From Bugula neritina (Eukaryota; Bryozoa; Gymnolaemata; Cheilostomatida; Bugulidae), in the NCBI GenBank assembly GCA_964035545.1, contig OZ037766.1, forward strand, positions 31,627,773-31,691,772: a DNA stretch of 64,000 nucleotides. Reading direction: 5' to 3'. The notes beneath the pieces were generated by a model. The model did no database searches, was not told where the DNA came from, and was given only the letters and a program-made list of their open reading frames with translations. The translations under genes and the position numbers were made by a program. Shown piece after piece: positions 1-15,800 of the stretch (positions are counted from its first letter, which is position 1; each line of letters starts with the position of its first letter).

Positions 1-1500
1 ATAAAGTATTGTCTACTGCAGAGGAGGCAATTGGTGACAGCTGCCAACAGGTTATTTGTAGTATCTATGGTGTGACACCTGGCGAGGTCTTAGACACCTG
101 TTTTATGATGGATTTGACAATAGTTGCCAGGAGACCAATTAGTAGTGTCAAAACATTTGCTGACATAATTTAATTCAAACTCTGAAAATAAATTGTCAGA
201 CAGCCAAGGAAGAGGTGTTAGTTTGTTAGTTTGAAAAATTAGAAGTTTCTACAGGAAATGCATGACAAATTCGGAGGCTATATATAAGACCATTCCGGTC
301 TGCCTACGGCAACAATTCTTTATAGAAACATACTTGACTTGAATTTCAGAAACAAAGCTGATTCACAAAACAAAGCTCTTTGAATGCTACCCACTAATAT
401 AACAGTATATGTGCATTCACAAACTTCATTTCATTGCGTAAGACATGGTTCAAAACTATTCAAATTTATTGTACACCTTTTATTATTGTTTTCTAGTCAG
501 CAAAGTCAAATTAAATAATAATGACGAGCAATGAATAGCAAACAGTAGCCAGTTAGCGCTAATGTGGTTTGAGCTTCAAAATATTGCATGCATTATTTCA
601 TAGTATGAGGCACTACATTGCTGGAAATTAACATCATTATAGCATTATATTATCTCGATATTTTATTATAATATTTTAGACGATATGGTGTATGAAGCAA
701 CCACTTTACCATATGAAGGCATGAAAAATCTGAGATTGAAGATAATTAGCGACATTTTAGAAGACATTTCTATTCTATTGGACAAAATAGCAGCAGAAGA
801 GAATCTAGAAAATCAGCAGTCCTTAGATTCAACTACAGCCATTTCTGTTACCCAGGCATATGGGAATACTCATGAAGGTGAGGCACACAACTTCAAACAA
901 CTAATCAAAATGCATTCATATTGAAGCTAGACAACTTGTCTTAAAAATATCATGTTAATAGACTTGAAATCAAATATTTATAGTTTGAAGAGTAATAATT
1001 ACTTCTAAGCTTCCACCACCAAAAATTAGTCATGGCCAGACACACCAGATATTTTAAAATGAATTAAACACATTTTAGTTAATCATTTTTATTCAATGTA
1101 TGAATTGTTGATCTAAATGGAACAGAGAATTAATTTATTAATATCAAGTTTCAATACATACAACTTTATAAAAATTTCAAACAGGTGAGCTTGCACTGCC
1201 TAAACTAAAAATATTAAGTAGTAACTATATTATACTTATATGGCAATCATCAACAAGGAGTAACAGTACACTGTGGACCGTATCTGAACAAAAATGTACT
1301 TTTTAGAGTTGGAAGCAATACGGAAGAAATTAGCAGAAACTCTGGCAGACAGACACACTACAGAAGAACCAGAAAAAAAGTCACCCAAAGCATATGACCC
1401 TAAGCCAAGATCAAGTGATGAGGAAAGTGCAAAATTTAGGAGGGTTCTAACTGCATGGATGAAGAGAGAATTGGGCTATGATAAAACTGATATCAAGTAG
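1..1500 (+). CDS. 3' part of an unidentified gene
   Basis: Two well-bounded exons are visible. One runs 680-877, with acceptor tattttag before it and donor gtgagg after it (phase 1 at both ends). The terminal exon runs 1307-1500, after acceptor ctttttag, and ends in tag. Joined, they give about 130 residues. The sequence is charged and probably helical, with a lysine/glutamate/proline-rich middle (EEPEKKSPKAYDPKPRSS) and a basic end (AWMKRELGYDKTDIK). Upstream, bases 3-173 are open for 57 codons (frame starting KVLSTAEEAIGDSC, ending FADII then taa). This is either the preceding exon, splicing at 69 (g|gtgtga) in the right phase to reach 680, or an alternative terminal exon. The 5' end of the gene lies outside the window. 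I do not recognise the family. An AATAAA signal lies at 1921, about 420 bp past the stop. Confidence 0.5.
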
Positions 1501-1920
1501 ATACCAGACAGGGTGTACATTGGCAGGATGTGCCCTGTACAACTATGCTATTTAAATCATGTATGGGCTGCTCTACTTCTAACCTACTAGAATTACTGAT
1601 ACAAAAAAAATATAATTTCATTAGTTTTCTTATAATTTTATAATTAGAAAGTGGACTTTTCAATTTTTAGCATGGTGGTATAATAATTAACTAAGTTACA
1701 AACCATTTTGAGTTTAACTTTGCTGTAAAGCTAATATTTAAAATTGTGCTAAAGGTATTAGAATTCAACAAGTAGCTAGATATTGATAACCAGGACTAAG
1801 AAAAACTTCATCTGCTGATTTTGAGTATTTAAAACTGTCAGAGGATGACTAGAAAATCTTCAGTGCTCCATTTCTACTTCATTATTTTTATTATATATTT
1901 GTATAATATTTTGTTTCATA

Positions 1921-1926
1921 AATAAA
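1921..1926 (+). terminator. candidate polyadenylation signal
   Basis: AATAAA, about 420 bp downstream of the stop codon at 1498-1500 and followed by further A-rich sequence. It is the first canonical hexamer downstream on that strand. Use of the site is inferred only from position. Confidence 0.35.
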
Positions 1927-4609
1927 ATAAAAGGCCATTAAGCAAATAATGCTAAAAAGGGTGCTAGTTAATGAATTCCAACTACTAATTTACTATTCAC
2001 AAATTTTTTAGCTAAAATTGCATAAAATTTCAAAATAATTTAGGAAAACTTGCATTTGCACCAAAATACTATTTGCTAAGTAAGGTTCACGTAGCCATAT
2101 ATATAAAATATATTTCAGGAATATTAGTAATATTTCTGGAATATACAACTAGATTTAGGCATTACATTTAGCTTAAGCTACAACATTTCATTTAATACTT
2201 GGAAAGAAAAATATAACAGTCCAGACCTGTTCAATTTTTGTGGGAGAAAAACAGCTACTTTCTATCACCATTATTTTGTGAAAGAAACCAGTGACCTTCA
2301 AAACATGACAACATTTGTACCTTAAAAACTATCTAAACCAACGGGGATGTGTGTAACAACCAGCTTACTCTTATTGGCAGAGTAGTTTAAAAATGAAGCC
2401 AAATTTCTTACATGGAAACAAGCAAATTTCTTTACCAGACTCACAGTAACACTCTAACAGTAAACACAAGTATTGGCAAATGATCCCTCCATTTCTACTC
2501 TGAATACAAAACTTTGCCAGCAAGATCGGCCAATGTTGACAACTCTGCCATGTCAATTTGAGTGAAAAATTAAGTTTTTCACATAAACATAATGACAATG
2601 AAATTTAACACACTTGGAGTTGGTGCCAGTAAGTCAAAGTGTAACATCAAATTGAAGTTATTCATTACATTTAAGCATTGTTATTTGACTGTGAGGTCGT
2701 CATCTAAAATTAGCCTGGCTGTGTAAAACCATAATGATAATAATAATTATAATCATGATGAGTAGCATTATCACTATCAATATCATTATGATATTCATAT
2801 TCATATTGGGAATCACAATGATGACGTTTACTTATTTAATTTACTTTTACATCATTACTAATAGTAACACTTATTATAAATTGCAAGTGTGAACTGAAAA
2901 ACTAAAGTAAAAGTAAGAGCCTAAGAGTAAGAGAGAAATAACATTATCATTAATTAAAATTTAGCAAAAACATCACTATCATTACGATCATTATCAGATT
3001 CACTGTTATGATTAAATTTAAAATTAAAGTATTAATAATTTAATTTTTCGAGTTAGCCGTAAAGTTATACTAATGCTTATAGTTATAGTATATGCTACAG
3101 TAAATGATGTAGCGGTAATTTTAAAGCCAGAGTTGCGTGTTCACATATTTAATAGCATAAACTTTCTTCAAATATTTGCAATTTTTAATTTTAATGGGAC
3201 ATTAGCGTTCCTGGAGTTCAATCATCAAGCGTAACTCGCAACTCGTTCAAGCCACTTTCGCTTTACGCGTGCAATCAAATTCACCGTTGGCGCTTTGGAA
3301 ATAGTTGGGTTTCAACTTGTTTATTAAATCGTCGGATTCGCCACCTTGAGGCAAAGACCATGCGTTACCATATTACAACTAAGGTCAGGGATAAAAGTCG
3401 TAAAGCGAAACCACTCCGTGCAATCAATTTATTGGAATGTTGTAGCAGTCGCTATTTTGCTCAGTTTTTATTTTATGCATGGTTACCATTATAATTATTA
3501 TATCTGGTAGTTTATAAAACTGTAGGCCAACAGTTGTGCTGCAAGTATAAGGAAGCTGTTTTCAAGTTGGTTTAGGACTATTGACAGCTCTCAGGAAGCA
3601 TAGCCTAAGCGCTAAGAAGGTGTAGGACTGTAGGATGAAAATAATAAAAAAGGTTATGAAACATGAGATAAATGGATGCAGAAGCTACAGAAAAAAACCA
3701 TATCACTAGTATGAATTGTAGCGTGGGGGAGAATAATTTCAGAATATCAAATTGGTCCGATGAGCCAATGGCCTTTGATTACACATAGTCGAAGTAGTTT
3801 TGATTAACAGTTTACTGACCAATGGTAGATGGTTATATAAACATGTTACATAACTTCTTTAGTGCATGCATAGCAAGCAAGAGTCGGGCAATTTTCATCC
3901 TATTGTAAAATAGATGGTATACGCCTGTCATCTTTCACTGTTGCCACCTCTGTTGGGACTGCCAGTCAATATATTTGTTCACACTACGTAAATTTCTCTA
4001 ATAAGTTATTTAATTGCCTTCCATTGCAGCTTTAGGCTAAGAAGTCTAAATTATTGATGTTTGACGAAGGTGTTTTGCAGAGGGTCCCCATGTATGTTTT
4101 GTAACAGATGAGTATTTCTACGTAAAGCCAATGACTAGCAGGACTGGACAGCGGATGTAGTGTGAATGTTGTATTGGAATGCATAACGTACATGGTAGTA
4201 GTGACCTCAGTGTTATTCAAAGGATTAATAAATAATGCAAAAATGCTCTTGGGATACTCTTTGCATCTCACAGTTCCCAAGTTTCTCATTGGATTTTTTA
4301 TTCAAGTTCACCTCTTTATGTTGCTATTGTTCTCACATATCTATAGCAAGTGACGTTGCTTATTTTGTGGCCTTGCTATCTGAACTGAATGGAGTACAAC
4401 TATATTTCAGTGAAGTACCCAACTGCACTGATCAAGTAGAAAATAAAAGGCATAATAGTAAGACAACTATGCAAGGCAACTAGTGAGCACCGAGTTTACT
4501 GACATGAAGCTGGCAAACTTTATATTATATTTAAGGGATAATTATAGGCATTCTAATCATTCTGTAATCACTTTTATTCAGTTGAACTTATTAGTAATTT
4601 ATATCATTA

Positions 4610-4756
<147 letters not shown>

Positions 4757-6987
4757 GGAAATAATTTTACAAATTAATTTAAAAATAATAAATATGTTTT
4801 CAAAATTTTTAAAAGCTAATTGTTGCTTTCAAGGAATATATTAGAATTTCTAGAAACATTTTATGCCAGCAGCATTTAATGTTTCTATAAATAAAGGTTT
4901 TGTGATTCACTGGTTATGTTCTATAATACTGTAGACATATTACATATTGTAGACAAATTCTACATTGTAAACACAGTCTACAGAGTAGACACAAATTCTG
5001 TACCACTGGAAGACTGTAGTGAGATAATATGCATGCATGTACAGGAAAAGTAAAAGGCAACCTATATACCAAATTACTTTTGGTTAACTGCAGCACTGAT
5101 AACACATTTTAAGGAATTTATTTTTGAATGCACAATTTATTTTATATGTGATGATATATCAATGTTGGGTTACATCAAACCTATATGAAGTCCATTCACC
5201 TTTACAACATAGAATTAAGAGTTTTCCTCTCTATTACCAAGTGGTAAAATGATGTTATATAACTTTACTATTAGCATAATGTTTACATTTTTCACCATCT
5301 ACGTTTTTTGTATAACTCACAATCTGTGTGAACAACTATTTTATTTCCTGTTGACCCATACTTTTACAATTACTATTATAAAATAATTGTTGGTGAAATT
5401 AATAGTTTGAGTTTATTTTATGGTCTTTAAACTTCTATGTTTTGAGACAAAATGTACTTTTTATATGCATAGAAATAATAATTGGTTAAGCAAGAGAAAT
5501 AAAAACATACAAATTTCAGTTGTTTAAACCAGTTGCAACAAAATATTATTATAATTGCTTCATTTGTCGACTTGCAAAGAGAAGATAACCCTCTAGCCAT
5601 ATATCAATTCAAGACCAAGGTAATTACTGGCTCCATTGAACTTATAGTTTCAGTTCAGTGACTGGCTCTTAGGAACCAAACACACAGGTAAAATATTGGC
5701 ACATGTATCTATGGGAACACAACTTCTACACACAAAATTACATTCACCTGGTTAAGCTTAATTGTAAAGTTTAATAACAATCTTACTATGCAAATTTATT
5801 ACAATTAATTTGTTTATTTCTTGTTATGCTTAGAATACTGTAAACTATAATATTCTCTGAAGCTGAAGTCAACAGAGTCAGTGAATGGTTGTTAGAAGCA
5901 AGGAAATGGGATCATTAAAATTTTAAAAGGTTGAAGTCAGTTTACTGCAATGACTGTCTAAACTGGCAGTCATCAATTTTCTGAGTGCAATAATACAACG
6001 TATACTATCATCTAACTATCCAATGAGAATTATTTGTGTGTTGTCCATTCCTTTAAATGGAGTATTATATTTTGTGTGCCTGTTTGTAGCTTGATTGTTT
6101 TTACTCACCCCAATGCTGTTATTAGTTATAGTTTTTGTTTAATTAATCATTACAATTTTTTAGCTATAACTAAAAAGTTCTTGCTTTCTACATATTCCAT
6201 AAAAATTTATACAATTCTGGTTTTCTTGCCCACAGCATCGTATTTGAAAGTTCTGATCGCTAGTCGAGCTAATATAATTTACGCATACAATACCTTGTTG
6301 TAGTACTTCTAGCCCTATAAGAAGACACAATTTAAGCTTGACGACGATGTGATAAATAAGAAAATAAAAAGTTATGTTCTCCAAAGTAGAGGCAGCCTGC
6401 AGGATAAATCTAAAGTTGAATTGTGTTTAGAGTTACTGTATAGGTAGAGATATAGAACGTACAAGGGGTAAACTAATTATGGCACTCCAGATGAGAATTG
6501 CAGAAAACTATAATATTTTCAAGTCCTAATTCCAAGTGTTCGTAATATTTGAGTAGAAATTGAGTAGTTGGTGAGTAGCACTGGTTATTAGTTGGGAGTA
6601 ATTAAGTAATAGTTGAATAGTGGCCAGCCTTGGGTTTTGCTGTCAGCTTGATTCATTGAAAAGTCATCCAGGATGTGCGTGTCACAGGTTAAATGATTTC
6701 AACAGCACCATTTCCTCTTAAATATGTATCAATTTTCAATAACATTTCCAGTGCAAACCATCAAAACTACTCAAACATGTTGTAGATATTAGTTTATATG
6801 CCCCTGCATGGGTGGTTGACCTTAAAACTGAACAGCAGAGCTGCGCTATGCATTCATTTTCAGTTGACAGGCAGCTTGGGCCAGCATTAGCTTTATAACA
6901 GCAGCAGCAACATCAAGTAAGGCAGCAGGAAAAGTAACAGTTGCAGCGACATCAGCAGCAGAGACAGTTTGTTTAGAAGAAACTAGA

Positions 6988-9900
6988 ATGGTTTCCCTAA
7001 TGCAGTTAACTCAACTGCTAAACTTCATGTTGCTGTTTTCTTTCTCAGTCTTAGCACTAGAAGACTTTACCAACTCATGGGTCGTGGAACTGGACCCAGA
7101 GCTGACGGAAACAGAGGTTAATGATATAGCCAAAGCGGCTGGCTTTATCAACTATGGCAAGGTATTTATATATTGCTTTTTACTCTTTTATACGATTCAA
7201 TTTGACATTTATTACCTACACTCCTAGCTCCTGTGTACAAGTATGGCAACAAACAGCTTTCAAGGGAACTGGTAGAAAAATATTTTTAACTCACAACAAT
7301 AATGATGTTCTTGAATATTTTGTAGTCTAATTTATCAACATATTTTATTACTTTTTTACGTTAGAATACAAAAATAAACAATTTTGGTATTGCTACAGTC
7401 TGTTAGCAACTTTATTTCAGGTGTTTAAAGACAAGAGTCTGTACGAATTTCATCATCCTCGTGTAGCAAAGAGGTCTCTCGGTCATTCTCAGTATCACAC
7501 AGACAACCTTCAAGGTCATGCAAAGGTGTGTTTATACAAATTTTGGTTTAGAACAAGCTTTGAATAGAGGACTCATCTGTCTAGATTCTTATTAAATAGA
7601 AAAAGTATCAATCCAAATGTGGTATAAATATCTAATTCCTTTCCCAAGCAAAAATTTTTTCGTAAAGTTAACTTAGAGTTAATGATCAGTAAAAAAGTAT
7701 TATTAAACACCACATTAACAATAAAAGTTGTGACCATTTTATTGAAAGTTCAAAAAAAGTTTATTTTAATTATAGGAAACAATAGCAATTGCAAAAAATT
7801 CATCTAATTTAATTATCAACAGAACTCTATATTTCTTTTGATCTCATCAGTCAGAGTGAGTGGCTGCAGGCAACTAAACATGGATGTTTGTTTGGAATTC
7901 AGGATACAATTTTAAGCTGAAGAATGCGTGGTGTAACACACACTTGACAATCTCGAAATCTAATAATAATTTGTAGTGATAATATACTTGTAAACCATAG
8001 TATACAATGAAACTTGGGTTTCCAGACTTAGACTAATCACAGATGGAACCAGTAAATGCAGCTATAAGTTAGAGTAACATGCTTACATATCTCTTTCGTG
8101 AGCAGCTACCAGTTCTCAGTTTCACCTGTAGAGGTGGTAACAAAGAAACTGCACCTGAATTTCAACTTGTAGATTAGGTCAGTGGAGCAATTGGTAGCAA
8201 AAACCAGAGTGAAGCGTTCGGCTGATCTAGACAGCATCTTCTCGATGAAGGATCCACTGTGGCAGGACACTTGGTATTTGGTAAGGGTAGAGTTTTCTAG
8301 CTTGTCTATCATATTAGAAAAATAACTCCCATACTAATAATTATAGTATATAATTGTTTGTTTATATTTTATAAACTTTTTAGCTGCAATTCAGGTTAAA
8401 AATAAGAGCCTAAAAAGTTCACTGTAAAATAGCACAAAGTTCATTGCAAAACCGAAAAGGTTTTAAGTTGGTATATTTTACTGGAATACTTTCACATATA
8501 AAATAAGCATCAAGTGATGAAGTAAATCCATACTTTCAGTTGTTAATTAATTTATAGACAGCTGTATACGGAAGCAGTTGAAAATAGTTTATTTGGTTTG
8601 ATAAATTCAATACCATTAGCTCTGCTTTCAATTATATTTACTTTATAGCAACATTTTTAATAACCTTTCTTTTCAGGAGCTAATTCTACGGAGAGATTTG
8701 CATATTTAATCCAATTGCACTGCAAAGGCTTATTGCAAGTTACAGTTTTATCTCTATAGTGTAACAAGGGACATTACTATAAATACTAACACCCGAATAT
8801 GTTTCTGTATAATAGAAGTCAAAAGTATTTAAACCTTGAAATCACCTCCCTTTGTTATATATGGCATTTATATAGTAATAGCTTATTTGAAGTGTACAAG
8901 ATTAAAATAAAATACAAATTAGAAATACTAGTGTTACATTAGCGTGCAATATTTAAATTTAATATTGAATAGTAATGCTAGGGTAACATTATATAATACC
9001 CAGTAACTAAGCTTAGTGCACAGTTGCTAAATGTATAGTTTACAGTAACTAAGTGCATATAATAGTTCTCAGTTACCAAGTGTATATAATTCACGGCAAC
9101 CGAGTATAATTTACAGTAACTAAGATTGTAGTCCACAGTGACCAAGTATGTAGTCACAAGCAATTATTAAAGACTGATTTGTCCTGACAGCATTCGATTA
9201 CAAAATACTTGTTTTGACAGTCCAATGGCAGCATCTCCAGTGACAGCCGCTCTGGTGTCAGCAGAAATATTCTCTGCTCACGAAATTAGAATAAAATAAT
9301 TTATTGCCAATGCATAATGTTACTGGGTGCTGTTAAAGTAGTCAAGAGCTGGTGTTATACTTAGTGAGCTCTGAATCTGGCTAATATCAAATGTTGGCAG
9401 CTATTAACTTATGGTTTTGTGATATATTATGTAATCCTTTATTTGTATTACATAATTGTGCAATCCTGTCCATTATGATTTTATATTTAGTGAATTGCCA
9501 AGTTTTTCCAATTTTTTATATTCAAGAAATATAAAGCTAGTGCTTTGATATAAATTTCAGTTTTGCAGAAAAATTGGCCAATTGCCAATACCAGAAATTT
9601 TGGTAACTGTAGTGATTTTATTTCTACTGAGACAGAAGCTTGGAGATTGGTAAGAGTTTGCCTTCATTCTCTAGATTCTGTAGATTTCAACAATTGTGTT
9701 TCTAGAATCAAGCTGTAACAAATGACTCGCTGTTTGACATGAATGTGGTGTCAGCGTGGAAGAGGGGGTTCACCGGCAGCAATGTAGTTGTCTCAATACT
9801 AGATGACGGTCTCGAACATACACATCCTGATCTGACTAATAATTACGTGAGTTACTAGGAGTTCATCATTAGCATCTGAAAATCTTGTAAAGAAATGGAT

Positions 9901-12736
9901 TACTCTTGTTTGCTCTCCTAATCACATATCTACTGCATGCAGATGTTAGCTTAGTACTTTTACTAAGTTACTAATATATGACAGCTATGACTATTTCTGT
10001 TTCCATTTCCATGACTATAGCTAAGACTAATGCTATCACCATTGCTAATACTTTTACTATGACTAATACTAAATTACTATTACTATGTCTAATACTACTC
10101 TAATTACTATTACTATCACAAAATTACAATTACTATACTAATTAAATTACTATTATTATGACTACTACTACCTCACTATCACTGTGGCTGTAACTATCAC
10201 TACTACTACTACTATCAATGTGACTTGCATGTATCAACAGTGATGACCAGAGTTAGACCAGTGTGTTGACATAAAGCATCCATATTACTATCTTTCACAG
10301 AGAACTGCTACAACATAAACTCTTTTGACCTGATAAATTATATTTTCAGTCTATGGTTATGTTACTAACATTAAAATGCCTCCATCTAGTAGCCAAGTTA
10401 ATTTGCATGAGTTATGTGGCATAGACCTATGACCAGTGCCTGGCTGACCCCACATACATTCTTTCTTAAATATGCAGACCACAAACTATTTCTAGAGTTC
10501 AATGGAATAGCATAGTAGTTTTATTTACAAACATAGAAATAACTTTCTTCTTCAGTTTTAACATCCATGCTTCAAAGGGATGGCATTATTTCATCATCCT
10601 GGTTTGAAAGTGGGATATTTCTAAATGCTAAAACATGTGGCTGCAACCCTATTATAAAAAATCATTTTATAAAAAATAGTTTAAATGATTATTTTTATAA
10701 AAAGTAGGATAAAATTCATTTCACAGCCCTATTAAATGGGATATATGCAATAGCGTAGCACTATTCTACAAACAATCTATCTATATTTGTGAGCTGCTAC
10801 ACCCCCCCCCCCATCCCCCCCCTCCGTCTAACTTTTAGGTTACTAGCAGTCAGGTTTCAATAGCTCAAGGTCTTTCATTTTCTCCATAATTAATTTTGGT
10901 TTGGGACTAAGGTTAAAGATTTAACTTCCTTCCTTGTAGAACACAGGCTTGTTGAGACTATTCATTACTCCACCCTCCTCAATAGTTATGGGCGTAAATC
11001 AAGTATATGTGTTTCAGTGAAAAGCATTTCAGAACGTCACTTATTGAAATAGATATCAGCAAATATCAAAATACTAGGAATGTTTATCTTGACATACAAT
11101 CACAATAAACTAAAGTGTCAATTGTTGAATTTTAGTAATTCTACCCTTACAGTAAAAGGAACAAGATACTTTCACTTGTCTGGTACCAGAGTTGCTGCAA
11201 CATCTGGCTTTTCTATAGGCTAAGTTCTTGTCATGTTGTACCTAATTATAGAGGCCCTGAGAGCTACCTCATACAATGGACCACAGCATGAATTTTGTAG
11301 AAACCCGTCTAGTTGAAATGTTTCCCCTAAAGTAGTCACATATATTTTAGAGAGAGGCATAGAATATTTTGCATATGAGAGCTGAGATAAACAAAAAACT
11401 AACATCATACCATGTGCAAAGTTTTTATTGCTGTTATCTCTACCTAAAGAAAGGCAGTCCTTACTTTTTGTGATGGTCACAGCTGTAAACAAAAATATTT
11501 TTTGTTGGACTACTAGTGGTTTACGAGAATCTTCCTAATACACATCCATTTGCATGAGAATATAACACTTGACATTTGTTAAATAATATTATGTTACCTC
11601 ATTATTTGAATTCTTTTCTAAGACAATTCTATATAAATGTATAATTATGTTTAAATATAAACTATAGAAATTCTACAAAATAATTTCAATGAAATTTCTA
11701 TTGTAATTTTCTCATCAAATAACACATGATTTAAAAACAATAAACTAGTAATCCTATATGAGCGTTGACTTGTTGTGTAGCTGTTGGTGGTTTGCATAGG
11801 ATCCAGAGGCCAGTACAGACCTAAACTCGAGGGATAACGATCCGATGCCCAGATACACTTATGACAATGAGAACAGACATGGAACGAGGTGTGCAGGAGA
11901 AGTAGCAGCTGAGGCTAACAATACAGCATGCTCTATGGGGGTGGCCTATGACGCTTCTATCGGAGGTAAGAATTTGTGGTTATAGTTTCTCAGGGTGATG
12001 TGAGAGAACTAGAGCCATATCATTAAAACCAGGGCTCTCCAAGAGGACGCCCTTCATCAAAACAAAGACAATTTTGGTATTAAGCTAATCTAACTCAAGA
12101 AACAAATCTCTCCAATTTGGTCCCAATATCTTTTGCTGCTCAAGTTTAAATTAATTTATATACTAATATAATATAAATGGATAACCCCAGTTTCTACCTT
12201 GTATCTGCATGAAGTTAGTTTTATGCCAGGTGTAAGGATGCTAGATGGGATTGTAACTGATTCTGTGGAAGCTAGGGCTTTGAGCTTCAACAGAGACTAC
12301 ATTGATGTGTACGTCTCTAGCTGGGGTCCTAGCGATTCAGGGAGGATTGTGGAGAGACCCGCCCGTCAAGCAGCTACAGCTATAAAGGAAGGTGTAGAAT
12401 TGGTAAGCTGCATGTAGTTGTATCATTTTATTAGGCCTGGTTTGGATGAGTAAGTGTCAGTCTACTATTATGTATACGGACTATTCTCTTTGTTAATCCA
12501 GTCAGCTGAGTTAGAGTGAAACTGGGTCTTATGGATAATTGGAATCACAACACCTAGTTACTTGTCAGTATAAGCTACACTCATGAGAACTGCTAAGTTT
12601 AGTTTAAAGAAGGTAGTTTCTGCCTAATAAACTATCAAAACTTCCAATAGCTTACATTGAATTCAAAACCTAAATTCTTCATCAGTAGGCAGTATGCATG
12701 CAATATATATATATACAGTATATATATATATATATG

Positions 12737-12801
<65 letters not shown>

Positions 12802-15800
12802 GCGTATCGATTGTTCCAGGGTAGAGATGGCAAAGGCAGCATCTTTGTGTGGGCATCTGGAAATGGTGGGAGAGATGATGACTCCTGTTCCTGTGATGGC
12901 TACACTAGCAGCATGTACACGCTGTCAGTTAGTGGAGTTACGGAAGGTAACTTACCCCCCTGGTATCAGGAGCAATGCGCATCTACCTTAGCTTCTACTT
13001 ACAGTAGCGGGTCTTCCCAAGACAGAAAGGTAAATTAATTTTAGTATCAACATGGCCGCTAATTAAAATGTGAAATTTTTCGTAAAAAAATTTGAAAAAA
13101 AAATTAATTTTTACTTTTTATTGCCCGAGTGCCAGTTAGTAGTAAGCATGATTTCTTTATCGCTAATAACTCTGCGAGAAAAAAGTTTCTATTGGCAGTT
13201 AAAAAAGAGCGGATAATTTTAAGTTTCCCTGTTTATGACTCAATCATGTTTTACTAGATTGTGACCACTGATCTGCGACATTCCTGCACCATGTATCACA
13301 CGGGGACGTCAGCAGCAGCACCCTTAGCAGCAGGACTAATTGCTCTCATGCTAGAAGCCAAGTAATTAAATTGTGATATAGTATTCTAGTACATATTATA
13401 ATATTCAATTGATATTATTAAAAGAATAATGAATGTTTTCAATAGAGTTAATTGAATATTTTGCCCTAGCACCCTTAGTTTAGAGTGTTTATTAAAGAAG
13501 AACTTTAGAGTAGCTCACTACTCCTAAGTTATGATAGACAAATATTTGTATTTCAAACTGGAAAATCAGATGCAGAAATTATTGCTGATAATTCTATTCT
13601 TTTATTTGAAAGAGGCTAAATTAATGAAGCTTTTTTAAAAACACACTCAAGTTGTGTTTGCCATAAACAGATTCTCAAGAGTAATCTCTAAATTCTAACA
13701 ACTTGGTTGTTTTAGTCCCAACTTGAGCTGGCGGGACGTACAATATATAACAATGGCCGCTGCTAACCCACTTCCTCTATTATCTCAAGGTCAATTTAGA
13801 ACTAATGGAGTTGGAAGGAAATGTAAGTACGATTAACGAGAACCTGTGCCAGCCTGTTGATGGGCGACACATGTAATACTTTACTTTTCTATTAGTTTTG
13901 ATTAAAGTATGAGTTTTTATTCAGCTGATACTGGCTGGGCTGACATTATTATTAGTGATTTTCTGTGGTCAAGGTCAAGTGGAATTACTTGACCTTGAGG
14001 GTCACAATGCATAATATGTGTCCAGGCTTTTATGTGGTCAAAAATATAATGACCTGGGTGAGCGTACTTATCCACATTGACAAAACAGTGTACTCTCGCT
14101 GTAAGGATTGAATCACCAAAACCCACGATATAATGCAAAGAAAATTTATTCTAATTGAGCCTTTAGTTTTGGCAATTCTTCTTAAAATAACATTTTATAA
14201 CTAGTTAGCATCCATATAATATAGCCCAATGGTAATATAGTACAGTATAATATTTGCATAGAGCTATACGAGAGTCATAATATATGGTAATATAGTACAG
14301 TATAATATTTGTATAGAGCTATACGATAGGCATAATAGACCAGTAGTCTTATATAGTTCTTGTTTCTTGCACATGTAGCAGTTTCTGGGTAGCAGGTAAT
14401 TTTGAATGCTGTTGTTTATAAATAATTACTACAAGATATTCTGTGAAGTTGGGCAACTTCAGCTAAAGACTGTTTTAAATCTAGACCATGAAATGAGTTT
14501 TGATTATTCTGTAACGTTTAGACAGTCACAAGTTTGGATACGGTCTGATGGATGGCGGGAAGATGGTAGACCTTGCTCTAAGTTGGAACGGTACTGCACC
14601 CCGCCTTAGACAAAACTTAGCGTCACCAGAGAACACTAGCATGTTAGTACTGACACATACTGTATACTGACACATACTATATACTGACACATACTGTATA
14701 CTGACACATACTGTATACTGACACATACTGTATACTGACACATACTGTATACTGACACATACTATATACTGACACATACTGTATACTGACACATACTGTA
14801 TACTGACACTTACTGTATACTGACACATACTGTATACTGACACACAGTATATACTGACACATACTGTATACTGACACATACTGTATACTGACACTTACTG
14901 TATACTGACACATACTGCATACTGACACACAGTACAGTGATGTGAAAAAGTTTAAGGACGCTTGCAGAAATTTCCATGTACCTTGTTTAATAGGCATTTT
15001 TTGTAAGTTCCTAAATTTTTCCCGCAAGTTCTATATATTAAAATGATCCTTAGAATGTGTTCTACAATTTCCACCAATTAATTCTTACCGTTGTAATGTT
15101 TTCCACCCATTTTCGGGCCAACTACACAAGCAGCTAGGGAAGCGCAACTCCTGTATTTTTATGTAACCAAAGTTTATCGCCTTTTCTTACCACAAAAAGC
15201 TAAATAGTGAAATTTGACTTTGTGCATGGCATCATGTTATCATAAAGTATGACTTCCCTTTATAATTTGAAATCTGTCATTTAGTTGTGAGCTTTTCTAT
15301 GGTGTCCAATTGGCTGCTTCGAATAGACAAAATGCGAGCTGTAAATCTTACTTCAGAAGCAAGGTTTGTAATAATTTTCTTGCATAAGGAAGGTTATTCA
15401 ATTAGGAAAATATCTGAAAAGGTTGGCAAAGCAAAGACAACTGTACATCAAATTATCAAGAAGTTCATGGAGACTGGCACTGTAGCAGATGAACCTGGAA
15501 GTGGACGACCAAAAATAAGCACACCGAGAGATTACAAGGTTCTCATTGGGATCAGCAAAAAGGATCGCCATAAAGCAAGTCCTGAGTTGGCAAGGAATGG
15601 TCAGAATCAACAAGAACACCAGCTTAGACATTTCGGATAAGGTAAGATTGCTAAGCCATAGCTTACATGGCCGCAAAGCAAGAAGAAGCCTCTACTAACC
15701 GAGAAGCAGCAAAAAAGCGTTTACGGTGGGCCAGGGAGCATGGTAGTTAGACAGCAAATGATTAGAAAAAAAAAGTAATTATTTCAGATGAATCCATATT

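Noticed and set aside
3180-3450. GC-richer patch with CGTAAAGCGAAA inverted against TTTCGCTTTACG
   Set aside because: Only about 12 bp pair and no terminal structure or target duplication is visible; not enough to call an element or promoter.
8106-8312. Minus-strand 68-codon frame
   Set aside because: It is the antisense of convertase exon 3, which carries the RVKR maturation site on the + strand.
9569-9649. An 81-bp in-phase block with acceptor and donor inside convertase intron 3 (ending STETEAWRL)
   Set aside because: Exon 3 (ending [10 protein letters not shown]) joins exon 4 ([14 protein letters not shown]) exactly as in other convertases; the extra 27 residues would interrupt the conserved start of the catalytic domain.
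14526-15027. Long minus-strand frames rich in CVSIQYVS
   Set aside because: The 17-bp minisatellite lacks regular stops in these frames; they overlap convertase exon 10 and the transposon end on the opposite strand.
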